This document shows, piece after piece, positions 1 through 8,042 of a DNA stretch of 13,618 nucleotides. Source of the stretch: an uncultured Ignavibacteria bacterium (lineage in GTDB: Bacteria; Bacteroidota; Ignavibacteria; Ignavibacteriales; Melioribacteraceae); contig CALGLM010000197.1 of NCBI GenBank assembly GCA_937930275.1, positions 1 through 13,618 of the forward strand. Direction: 5' to 3'. A program made the translations under genes and the position numbers. The notes beneath the pieces are model-generated. The model worked only from the letters and a program-made list of their open reading frames with translations, was not told the DNA's origin and searched no databases. Each line of letters starts with the position of its first letter. Positions within the stretch are counted from its first letter, which is position 1.

Positions 1-3000
1 TATAATGAATACGCCGGATTTATTTCCTTAAAGACCGGATATAACGATGTTGATGCTATTGCTGTTGCCTTTAGATTGGAAGGAAATACTGCTTCGGCAG
101 ATGATGACGAATATTACGGTGAGTTTCTTTCTGACGTGCAACAAGATACTTCAGCTCATCTTGTACTACGTTTGGTAAAACCGCCTAATTTGCAACCTGC
201 CTTTAAAGATGCTTGGAAACTTCAGTTAAAGAATATATATTCCCTAAAAGGAAGGGATATTAAAAAGGAAGGTTTTAAACTTGATATAAAATATCAGATA
301 GAAGGACAAGAACCGGTAAACGAATATGCAGGTAAAAAGCTGTTACATGCTTTTGAACTTGACATGACCGATGTTAACGGTACTTCATCCACGCCGGACG
401 GTTTATTTGACTTTTTTACCGATCGTACTATTATGCCGGCAACCGGTGAAATAATATTTCCCAAATTGCAGCCTTTTGGCGGAAATTTACCCGGCGGCTT
501 ACCAGAAGATTTAAAGTATCAAAAAATTTATGATACAACCGATGTGGCGGCAAAAAATGAAAGAACTAAAGATAAATTTACAATTGTGGGAGAATATTCT
601 GCATCTGTATCGTCAACTTACAACATTGGCTTTAACGTAGTAGAAAACTCTGTAAAAGTTTTGTTAAACGGACGTGAACTGGCTAACGGTAGTGACTATA
701 CGGTAGATTATAATACCGGTCAAGTAGTTATAAGAAATGATGCGGCACTTGTTCCGGGGGCTGATTTACGAATTACTTACGAACAGAACGATTTATTTTC
801 TCTTGCTTCAAAAACTTTGGTCGGTTTACGCGGTTTGTATGAATTTAGTAAAAGAACTAAATTAGGTTTTTCATTCTTAAATTTAAACCAGCAAACCCTT
901 AGTGATAAAGTTAGAATTGGTGAAGAACCTTCCAACAACTCTATTTTTGGTGTTGATTTTGAAACGAGTGCAGATTTGCCGTTTATGACAAAAGCGCTTG
1001 ATAAATTATTTTCTACCAGTGCAATGTCAACAGTTTCATTCAAAGGTGAATTTGCATATATGAGTCCTGATCCCAATACCAAAAAGAGTACAATTAGCAG
1101 TGACGAAGGTAAGAGCATTGCATATATTGATGATTTTGAAGGCTCAAAACGTGTTATTCCCATTGGTGTTACTTATACAGCTTGGAAAGACTTATCACCG
1201 CCGGACGAAATCGGCAATTTTAATAACTTATCCAAATTGCAAGAAATGGATTACAAGGCGAAAAGTTTTTGGTACAACATTTTACCTTCCAATGTAAATG
1301 TAAAGGATATTTGGCCCAATAAAAAAGCTTCACGTAACGATCAGCAAGTTACGGTAATGGACTATGTATTTAGACCGACCCAAAAGGGAACTTATAATTA
1401 TACTCCTAAGTTGGATGATCCTACCAAAAATTGGGGCGGTATGATGAAATTATTATCTTCATCAGCCAGCGACTTAACAAAAGAGAATATAGAATATTTG
1501 GAATTTTGGGTACAGGTTGAAAAAGCACCAGCAGATGCTAAAATTTATATTGATTTAGGCAGAATTAGCGAAGATATTATTCCTAATAATAAATTAAATA
1601 CTGAAGATAAGAATGATAACGGTCTTATAGATGACGGTGAAGATAACGGTATTGACGGTGTGCTGGATGTCGGTGAACCTGATTATTCATCTTCAAATCC
1701 TGACCCTTCGGGGGATAATTTCCAGTTTGTACTTACATCAAGCATTAATCCTGACGATTATCAATACATAAACGGAACACAAGGAAATGCTCAGCTTTCC
1801 GATAACGGACGTTTACCGGATGCGGAAGATTTGAATAATAATAGAAACTTAGATGCCGTAAACAGCTATTTTAGATACGAGGTTTCGCTTGATACAAACC
1901 GTGCAAATAACCCGTTTATTGCCGGAGGCGGTGACAACGCAAATTGGTATTTATACAAAATTCCCTTAAAAGACCATAAATTAAAAGTTAATGATCCAAG
2001 TTTTTCTTTGGTGGAATTTATTAGGTTGTGGGTAACAGGTGTTGATTCTGAAGTACATATAAGATTAGCCGAGTTTAATTTAGTAGGTAATCAATGGCAG
2101 AAAGTGATAAATCCGCCATATATTACGGCTAACGATTCCGTATTAACTTTATCAACAATAAATATTGAAGATAACCCAGATTATTATAGCCCTCCGGGGG
2201 TTTTCCGTGAGCGAGATAAATCTAAAACCGACGAAGAAGTATTAGCAAACGAACAATCATTATTATTGCGTCTTAAAGATTTAAAAGACGGAGAAAAACG
2301 AGAAATAGTAAAATTTCTTTCTACACGTGCTTTAAATGTGTTTTATTATAAAGAAATGAAATTGTTTATTCACGGTGATTTAAATAACCAAATTGGTTCT
2401 ATTTCAAATTTTACCGATGATAATGACTATGCAAGTGAAGTATATTTTAGGTTCGGTGCGGATTCGTTAAACTATTATGAATATAGACAGCCGGTAAAAG
2501 CAGGTTGGAATGAAATTAAAATATTGTTTAATGAGTTAACTGCGTTAAAACAAAGAAGAGATAGTGATACGGCAACTTTGCGAATGCCTGTACCCGGAGT
2601 TGAAGGGCATTATTACGGTGTGAAAGGGAGTCCGACTTTAACAAGACTTCAATATTTTACAATAGGAGTAATAAATCCTAAGGAAAAGGGAACTTCGATG
2701 CAATCGGTAAGCGGTGACATTTGGGTTAACGAACTTCGTGTACTTGAAGCAGACGACAGCCCGGGTTGGGCTTATACAGGTGCTACATCACTTAAATTTG
2801 CCGATATTTTAAACGTAAATGTTAACATGAGTAGAACCGATCCTAATTTTCACAAACTTTCCGATAGATTTGGATCTCGTGAAGATAGACGAGCTTGGGG
2901 TGTTATGGCAGATTTGGATGTAATTAAAGTGCTGCCTGTTAATTTACCCGGTAGCTCATTCCGATTAAATTATCAGCATACCGAGTCTTTAGTAAATCCG

Positions 3001-5343
3001 GTTTATTTGCCAAATACTGATATAAAAATCTCTGAAGCTTCAGAACAATTAGAACAGAAAAAAATAGATGACGGTTATAGTGAAGAATTTGCAAAAGCTG
3101 AAGCAGAAAGACTTAAAACCGAAGCTCAAACATTAAACGTTTCCGATACATGGAGTTTATCTAATGTTCAGATTAAAATTCCTTCTACTGCTTGGTATAT
3201 ACGAGATACCTTTAATAATTTAAATTTTACGTTTAACTTTAATAAATCATTTAACCGTTCTCCTTCCGTATTATTATCTAAAGGTTGGGAATGGACTGCT
3301 ACAGCCAAACATAATGTAAACATTAGTACAGATTATTTCTTCTATCCGGTTAAATTACCTTTAATCGGTGATTTACTTGAGTTGTTTACAGATTATAGAA
3401 ATGTTAAAATTTATTATGCTCCTCAATCGTTTTCAAGTGATTTAACAGCTCGAAGAAACTATAGATTTACACAGAATAGGGTATCTAACAGTGCTCCGAG
3501 TATAAATAGAGATTTTACGAGTTCACGTAGTGCAGGATTTATTTGGAAAGTTACTGAAGGCGGCTTATTAAACTTAACTGTAAATTACAAGATTGACTTT
3601 TTATCTACTTATGCTCATTTGTTAACGGACTCGCTCGGACAAGATAGAAATAATTCTGAAATTTGGGGTGATATATTTAGCGGGTCGTTATTTGGCAAAG
3701 ATTTAAGTTTTAAACAAACTACTGACTTTAAATTAAATCCAAAGATGCCTGCAGTCTTTAACTTGAATAAGTATTTTTCGCTTACTGCAGGTTATACTGT
3801 TAGCTACTCATGGGAAAATAGAATAAATCAAAAAGATTTAGGACGCGGTGCAGGATTTGGCAACTCAATATCATCGGGGCTTACTTTAAGATGGAAATCA
3901 TTATGGGAACCATTGTTTAAAGAATCCACTGAACCGAGTAATAACAACGTAAATACAAATCAACAGCAACAGAATACAAGGGGAAGACAAAGGGATATTG
4001 ATGAGGAATTAACGAATACTAACGTTGTGAAAAATACCGATAGTACAGTGGTTGTTAAAGATTCCTTAGATACTACTCCAAAAGTAAGTAGCATTACAAA
4101 AGCATTGGCTTTCTTAAAATCTGCGCTTAAGTATATTCTTTTTGATTATGAACAAATAACTTTTAACTTTAAGCAAACAAATTCAGTTAGCGGTAGCGGG
4201 ATTGCAGGAGACGGAACCGGATTTAACAACTTCTGGGGATTTATGCAGCGGGACTATCAAGGACCGAGTAGATTGTTTATGTTAGGTTTATCAAATGATA
4301 TTGGACCCAGAGCACCAAACGGAAATTTAACCGATAACTTTAGACAGTCTAATGCTATCGATTTTAAAACATCTCGTCCGCTATGGGAAGGTGCTACAAT
4401 AGATATAGATTGGCGACTTTCTTGGGATGTAAGTAAAACGACATCGTTAACAACCGACTCGTTAGGGAATATTAATATTACAAACGTAACATCAACGGGT
4501 AAAATTGAAAGGTCGTTTTTCTCTATGCCTCCTACGCTCTTTTTATCCGTATTTAAAAGCGGTATAACAAGAGTAAACGAACTTTATAATCCGAATGCTG
4601 TTGACCCTAACAGAGATTTAGCAGATGCTTTTGTACAAGGTTTTGAAAGCTTTTCTGTGTTAGGTCAAGTGCCTATTTTAAGCAAATTAATGAAATATGT
4701 TCCTCGCCCTAACTGGCGTATCAATTGGAACGGACTTGAAAAATATCCGTTATTTAAAAATTTTGCAAAACGTGTTTCTTTTAATCATGCTTATCAATCA
4801 TCTTATAGTGAGGGATGGAAAATTAATCCTGACGGATTAAACGAAACACAATCCCAAAGAATTATGTATGGATTTCAACCATTGGCAGGGTTAAACTTTA
4901 CGTTTAATTCTTTATGGAACGGTGATTTTTCCGCAACTGCAAAATTTTCGACAAAAACCACTTACGATTTGGGTATAAGTAATAAAAATATTACTGAATC
5001 TTTTCAACGGGATATTAACATTACGGCAAGTTACAAAAAAAGTGGTTTTGAAATACCATTGTTTGGTATTTCTTTGAAAAATGATATTGAGGTTTCGTTC
5101 TCTTATACAATGGGTAAAACGTCATCTGTTAAGTATGATATGCAGTACTTTAGAGAAGAAGGTACACCTTTGGAAGGTTCGACAAGAACAACTATGGAAC
5201 CCCGCTTAAAATACGTAATGAGCTCAAAAGTTACGTTGTCATTATTCTATACTCGTACCACTGTTGAACCGGAAGGAGCAAGTGCAGTACCAGCTACAAC
5301 TACAAACGTGGCAGGTTTGGATATTCATATCGCAATTCAATAA
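1..5343 (+). CDS. sprA: T9SS outer-membrane translocon protein SprA (Sov), 5' end cut off by window
   Basis: The reading frame is open from base 1 and gives 1,780 residues to the TAA stop. The true start lies upstream, since SprA proteins are usually around 2,400 residues, so the N-terminal quarter or so is missing. SprA is the very large single-chain outer-membrane beta-barrel through which T9SS cargo leaves the periplasm. Visible support includes an AYIDDFEGSK segment (1120-1149) followed by a conserved-looking VIPIGVTYTAWKDLSPP stretch. Acidic Asp/Asn/Gly loops resembling calcium-binding repeats lie at 1606-1683 and around 1813-1854. The C-terminal half is long and strand-rich, with alternating aromatic and polar residues typical of barrel proteins. 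A Gln/Asn-rich, charged insert at about 3940-4077 looks like a disordered or surface loop. Only the C-terminal part is seen, but length and motifs fit no other family I know. porX, the T9SS regulator, follows 58 bases later, which supports the call. Confidence 0.93.
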   Translation, partial: YNEYAGFISLKTGYNDVDAIAVAFRLEGNTASADDDEYYGEFLSDVQQDTSAHLVLRLVKPPNLQPAFKDAWKLQLKNIYSLKGRDIKKEGFKLDIKYQIEGQEPVNEYAGKKLLHAFELDMTDVNGTSSTPDGLFDFFTDRTIMPATGEIIFPKLQPFGGNLPGGLPEDLKYQKIYDTTDVAAKNERTKDKFTIVGEYSASVSSTYNIGFNVVENSVKVLLNGRELANGSDYTVDYNTGQVVIRNDAALVPGADLRITYEQNDLFSLASKTLVGLRGLYEFSKRTKLGFSFLNLNQQTLSDKVRIGEEPSNNSIFGVDFETSADLPFMTKALDKLFSTSAMSTVSFKGEFAYMSPDPNTKKSTISSDEGKSIAYIDDFEGSKRVIPIGVTYTAWKDLSPPDEIGNFNNLSKLQEMDYKAKSFWYNILPSNVNVKDIWPNKKASRNDQQVTVMDYVFRPTQKGTYNYTPKLDDPTKNWGGMMKLLSSSASDLTKENIEYLEFWVQVEKAPADAKIYIDLGRISEDIIPNNKLNTEDKNDNGLIDDGEDNGIDGVLDVGEPDYSSSNPDPSGDNFQFVLTSSINPDDYQYINGTQGNAQLSDNGRLPDAEDLNNNRNLDAVNSYFRYEVSLDTNRANNPFIAGGGDNANWYLYKIPLKDHKLKVNDPSFSLVEFIRLWVTGVDSEVHIRLAEFNLVGNQWQKVINPPYITANDSVLTLSTINIEDNPDYYSPPGVFRERDKSKTDEEVLANEQSLLLRLKDLKDGEKREIVKFLSTRALNVFYYKEMKLFIHGDLNNQIGSISNFTDDNDYASEVYFRFGADSLNYYEYRQPVKAGWNEIKILFNELTALKQRRDSDTATLRMPVPGVEGHYYGVKGSPTLTRLQYFTIGVINPKEKGTSMQSVSGDIWVNELRVLEADDSPGWAYTGATSLKFADILNVNVNMSRTDPNFHKLSDRFGSREDRRAWGVMADLDVIKVLPVNLPGSSFRLNYQHTESLVNPVYLPNTDIKISEASEQLEQKKIDDGYSEEFAKAEAERLKTEAQTLNVSDTWSLSNVQIKIPSTAWYIRDTFNNLNFTFNFNKSFNRSPSVLLSKGWEWTATAKHNVNISTDYFFYPVKLPLIGDLLELFTDYRNVKIYYAPQSFSSDLTARRNYRFTQNRVSNSAPSINRDFTSSRSAGFIWKVTEGGLLNLTVNYKIDFLSTYAHLLTDSLGQDRNNSEIWGDIFSGSLFGKDLSFKQTTDFKLNPKMPAVFNLNKYFSLTAGYTVSYSWENRINQKDLGRGAGFGNSISSGLTLRWKSLWEPLFKESTEPSNNNVNTNQQQQNTRGRQRDIDEELTNTNVVKNTDSTVVVKDSLDTTPKVSSITKALAFLKSALKYILFDYEQITFNFKQTNSVSGSGIAGDGTGFNNFWGFMQRDYQGPSRLFMLGLSNDIGPRAPNGNLTDNFRQSNAIDFKTSRPLWEGATIDIDWRLSWDVSKTTSLTTDSLGNINITNVTSTGKIERSFFSMPPTLFLSVFKSGITRVNELYNPNAVDPNRDLADAFVQGFESFSVLGQVPILSKLMKYVPRPNWRINWNGLEKYPLFKNFAKRVSFNHAYQSSYSEGWKINPDGLNETQSQRIMYGFQPLAGLNFTFNSLWNGDFSATAKFSTKTTYDLGISNKNITESFQRDINITASYKKSGFEIPLFGISLKNDIEVSFSYTMGKTSSVKYDMQYFREEGTPLEGSTRTTMEPRLKYVMSSKVTLSLFYTRTTVEPEGASAVPATTTNVAGLDIHIAIQ

Positions 5344-5357
5344 AAAATTGCAACTAT

Positions 5358-5363
5358 TATAAT
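5358..5363 (+). promoter_or_regulatory. Possible -10 element upstream of porX
   Basis: A perfect TATAAT lies 38 bases before the porX start codon, in the gap after sprA. The hexamer 17 bases upstream (ATTCAA) is a poor -35 match, and no Bacteroidota-type TTTG/TAnnTTTG pair is evident. It may be a weak internal promoter or chance in AT-rich DNA. A transcript starting about 7 bases downstream would lose most of the 5' arm of the hairpin found here. Confidence 0.2.
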
Positions 5364-5364
5364 G

Positions 5365-5391
5365 GTTAGTTTGTCTAACAAAAAAACTAAC
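5365..5391 (+). promoter_or_regulatory. Alternative hairpins just before the porX ribosome binding site
   Basis: GTTAGTTT (5365-5372) can pair perfectly with AAACTAAC (5384-5391), giving an 8-bp stem that ends directly against the GAGG ribosome binding site. The same 5' arm can instead pair over 5 bp with CTAAC at 5375-5379, leaving a run of A after it. The two folds exclude each other. There is no U tract, so this is not a standard terminator. It could affect translation of porX or be a processing or stabilising site between sprA and porX. The pairing is seen directly; any role is inference. Confidence 0.35.
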
Positions 5392-5401
5392 GAGGCTGTA
5401 A

Positions 5402-6970
5402 ATGAAAAAAAATAAAATATTATGGGTTGATGACGAGATTGAATTATTAAGATCTCATATAATTTTTTTAAATGAAAAGGGATATGAAGTTAATACGGTT
5501 ACTAACGGCGAAGACGCAATAGAAGAAGTTAAAGAAAGTAACTATGATTTAATATTTTTGGATGAAATGATGCCGGGTAAAGGGGGACTGGAAACATTAG
5601 CCGAAATAAAGGAAATTAGCCCTAATGTGCCTGTTGTTATGGTTACTAAAAGCGAAGAAGAATCATTAATGAATGAAGCAATCGGGAGTAAAATTTCCGA
5701 TTATTTAATAAAACCTGTTGTTCCAAGTCAAATATTATTAGTGTGTAAAAAGTTTTTTGAAGCTACAAAAATTACCGGAGAATATGCTGCAAAAGACTAT
5801 TTACAAGATTTTAATCAAATATCTCAAAAGTTATTATCTTCACCTAATTACAAAGAATGGATTGAAATATATTTAAAACTTGTTAATTGGGATTTGGAAT
5901 TAGATGAACATCCCGGAATTGACTTAAAGCAAACACTGTATGACCAAAAAAGGGAATGCAACCAGGAGTTCAGTCGTTTTGTTGAAAAAAATTATTCTAA
6001 GTGGGTAAATAAGCCAAATTCCGATACTCCCACACTTTCACATCAAATTGTTGATAACTATGTTCTAAAGCATTTGAAAGATTCTAAAGGGCCTGTTTTC
6101 TTTTTTGTTCTTGATTGTATGAGGATGGACCAATGGTTGGTAATGGAAAAATATTTGAGTCAATATTTTAGTATTGAAAAGGATTACTATTTTTCAATTT
6201 TACCTACTGCTACTTCTTATGCCCGAAATACATTGTTTAGCGGGTTATTTCCGGCTGACATAGAAAAATATTATCCTGAGTTATGGCAGGGTAATCAAGA
6301 TGATGAGAGAAGCCAAAATAAATACGAAAAAGATTTATTGCAGATGTTGTTAAACAGAAAAAGAATTACACTGCAAAACGATTTAAAATATTTAAAGATA
6401 ATTGATCCCGAAGTAGGAAGGTCGTTTGAACAGAATATAGTTTCGCATGTAAAAACGCATTTTATGGCTGTAGTTATAAATTTTTTGGATATGGTAGCCC
6501 ATGGTAGATCGGATAGTGATTTATTAAAAGAGATTGCTCCCGATGAAGCTGCATACCGTAGTTTAACGGAAAGCTGGTTTAAATTTTCTTCATTATTCGG
6601 GACTCTTAAAGCTATTGCAAAAATGAAAAATGCAAAAATTATTTTAACTACCGACCACGGAAGTATAAGATGTATGAGAGGTGCAAAAGTATTAGGAGAT
6701 AAAGAAGCTTCTACTAATTTACGCTTTAAATTCGGACGTAATTTAAAAGCTGATGATAAAAATGCTTTATATATTACGCAGCCTACTGAATACAGACTTC
6801 CCAAAAGAGGAGTTACTACAAGTTATATTATAGCTAAAGAAGATTATTATTTTGTTTACCCAACTGATTATCACAAATATCTATCATATTATAAAGATAC
6901 TTTTCAACACGGCGGAATTAGCATGGAAGAGATGATTTTACCTGTTGTTACTTTGGAAAGTAAGGTATGA
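5402..6970 (+). CDS. porX: PorX-type response regulator with PglZ/alkaline-phosphatase-like output domain
   Basis: This 522-residue protein has the three-part PorX layout. A CheY-like receiver (about 1-115) has acidic D10/D11, phospho-acceptor D54, T82 and K104. A helical linker spans about 120-205. A PglZ domain of the alkaline-phosphatase superfamily fills the rest. The expected metal and active-site residues are all visible: D238 (VLDCMRMDQW), T277 (YARNTLFSG), D363 and H367 (LDMVAHG), D418 and H419 (TTDHGS) and H503 (QHGGISMEEM). In Porphyromonas, PorX works with sensor kinase PorY to control T9SS genes, and its output domain is reported to hydrolyse phosphodiester bonds in oligonucleotides. 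Here it probably acts in the cytoplasm on the T9SS encoded upstream. Start is set by GAGG at 5392-5395. The stop overlaps the tsaE start by 4 bases. No porY kinase is in the window. A BREX-type PglZ is unlikely because of the receiver domain and lack of BREX genes. Confidence 0.93.
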   Translation: MKKNKILWVDDEIELLRSHIIFLNEKGYEVNTVTNGEDAIEEVKESNYDLIFLDEMMPGKGGLETLAEIKEISPNVPVVMVTKSEEESLMNEAIGSKISDYLIKPVVPSQILLVCKKFFEATKITGEYAAKDYLQDFNQISQKLLSSPNYKEWIEIYLKLVNWDLELDEHPGIDLKQTLYDQKRECNQEFSRFVEKNYSKWVNKPNSDTPTLSHQIVDNYVLKHLKDSKGPVFFFVLDCMRMDQWLVMEKYLSQYFSIEKDYYFSILPTATSYARNTLFSGLFPADIEKYYPELWQGNQDDERSQNKYEKDLLQMLLNRKRITLQNDLKYLKIIDPEVGRSFEQNIVSHVKTHFMAVVINFLDMVAHGRSDSDLLKEIAPDEAAYRSLTESWFKFSSLFGTLKAIAKMKNAKIILTTDHGSIRCMRGAKVLGDKEASTNLRFKFGRNLKADDKNALYITQPTEYRLPKRGVTTSYIIAKEDYYFVYPTDYHKYLSYYKDTFQHGGISMEEMILPVVTLESKV

Positions 6971-7392
6971 GTAATATAATTTTAGAGAAAATTGTATCAT
7001 CGGAAAAAGAGACAGAAGAGATTGCCTATCAATTTGCAGGGACTGTTAATTGCGGAGATGTAATTGCTCTTATCGGAAATTTAGGTGCCGGTAAAACCTT
7101 TTTTACAAAAGGCTTTTGCGGAAAGTATGATATTGATGAAGTTGTTAGCCCTTCGTTTTCAATAGTTAATGAATATTATGGTGATAAAAAAGTTTTTCAT
7201 TTTGATTTTTATCGCTTAAAAAATATTAACGAACTTGCCGAAATCGGATTTTATGATTATCTTAACGATGAATATGCTGTTACTATTATTGAATGGGCTG
7301 ATTTATTCCAGGAAATATTGCCAAAAAATATCTATAAAGTAAAAATAGATATTTTGGAAGACAATAAACGAAAAATTACGATATCTAAATAA
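6967..7392 (+). CDS. tsaE: TsaE, ATPase of the tRNA t6A37 threonylcarbamoyl transferase complex
   Basis: The 141-residue product has the normal TsaE length. It carries a Walker A loop GNLGAGKT (37-44), the family SPSF motif (61-64, usually SPTF/SPTY), a FHFDFYRL segment (77-84) and IIEWAD (107-112), all hallmarks of the family. TsaE binds and hydrolyses ATP and drives turnover of the TsaB-TsaD complex that puts threonylcarbamoyl on A37 of ANN-decoding tRNAs in the cytoplasm. The start codon overlaps the porX stop (ATGA), so translation is likely coupled. GGAAAG at 6955-6960, inside porX, is the only plausible ribosome binding site. tsaB follows 11 bases later, which adds support. tsaD is not in the window. 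From memory, a porX-tsaE pair also occurs in other Bacteroidota. Confidence 0.95.
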   Translation: MSNIILEKIVSSEKETEEIAYQFAGTVNCGDVIALIGNLGAGKTFFTKGFCGKYDIDEVVSPSFSIVNEYYGDKKVFHFDFYRLKNINELAEIGFYDYLNDEYAVTIIEWADLFQEILPKNIYKVKIDILEDNKRKITISK

Positions 7393-7403
7393 ATTAAATA
7401 ATT

Positions 7404-8042
7404 ATGAAACCTATTTTAGCAGTATCTACTTCCGGAAAACTTTGCAGCGTGGCACTATTATTAAATAACGAAGATTATATTTCGTATAATTTTAATAAAA
7501 ACCAAGTTCATTCTGAAAAGTTAATTGGAATGATAGATGTTATACTTAAAGAATCGCGAATTAATATAAACGAGTGTGAAGGGATTGCCGTTTCTATTGG
7601 ACCCGGCTCTTTTACAGGTTTAAGAATCGGTTTATCTGCAGTTAAAGCATTAGCATTCGGAGCCGGTTTGCCTATTTATCCAATTAGCGAATTTGATGCT
7701 ATGGCAATGTTTGCAAAAGATACCGTGACTATTAATAAAACCTTTAATATGGCATTAAAAGTAAACAGAGATGAAGTCTATTTTGTTAAGTATATAAAGA
7801 CTGATGAAGGTTTTAGGGCTGTTAAAGAGGTAGAAATTGTTTCTGTTGAAGATGTTGATAAAAATATTGATACTAATGAGCTTGTTTTCGGCAACATAAA
7901 TCTAAAAAATATTGTACAAATAAATGGTATAGATGCAACTTTTATTGCAAAATATGCTTTATTATATGGAAAGGATTTATTAACTTTCAATTTTGATTAC
8001 TTAGAACCAAATTATATAAAAAATTTTATACCGAGGTGTTAA
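7404..8042 (+). CDS. tsaB: TsaB, scaffold subunit of the tRNA t6A37 modification complex
   Basis: The 212-residue protein is slightly shorter than E. coli TsaB (231). The family signature SIGPGSFTGLRIG is at 64-76, followed by a KALAFGAGLPIYPISEFDAMA region that matches the usual position after it. TsaB is the inactive ASKHA-fold paralogue of TsaD; it binds TsaD and TsaE and is needed for t6A formation on tRNA. The first strand reads ILAVSTS (4-10) where most members have ILxIDTS, so the usual Asp is Ser. This fits a protein that does not bind ATP itself. No clear Shine-Dalgarno sequence precedes the ATG (only AT-rich bases), so reinitiation after tsaE 11 bases upstream is likely. Its last codons hold the ribosome binding site GAGGTG (8033-8038) of the next gene, which starts directly after the TAA. 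Confidence 0.92.
   Translation: MKPILAVSTSGKLCSVALLLNNEDYISYNFNKNQVHSEKLIGMIDVILKESRININECEGIAVSIGPGSFTGLRIGLSAVKALAFGAGLPIYPISEFDAMAMFAKDTVTINKTFNMALKVNRDEVYFVKYIKTDEGFRAVKEVEIVSVEDVDKNIDTNELVFGNINLKNIVQINGIDATFIAKYALLYGKDLLTFNFDYLEPNYIKNFIPRC

Noticed and set aside
76..78. TTG as a start codon for the first gene
   Set aside because: The frame is open back to base 1 with sensible coding sequence, and SprA is much longer than what is seen, so the gene is cut by the window edge.
777..1163. A 128-codon minus-strand open frame
   Set aside because: It is antisense to the conserved SprA region including the IDDFEG segment and resembles no known protein.
6295..6804. A 169-codon minus-strand open frame with hydrophobic content
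   Set aside because: It lies wholly inside porX, opposite conserved active-site codons, with no family resemblance or ribosome binding site; it is a shadow of the real gene.
5402..6970. PglZ domain as a sign of a BREX phage-defence system
   Set aside because: The domain is fused to a CheY-like receiver in the PorX layout, sits beside sprA, and no other BREX gene is present.
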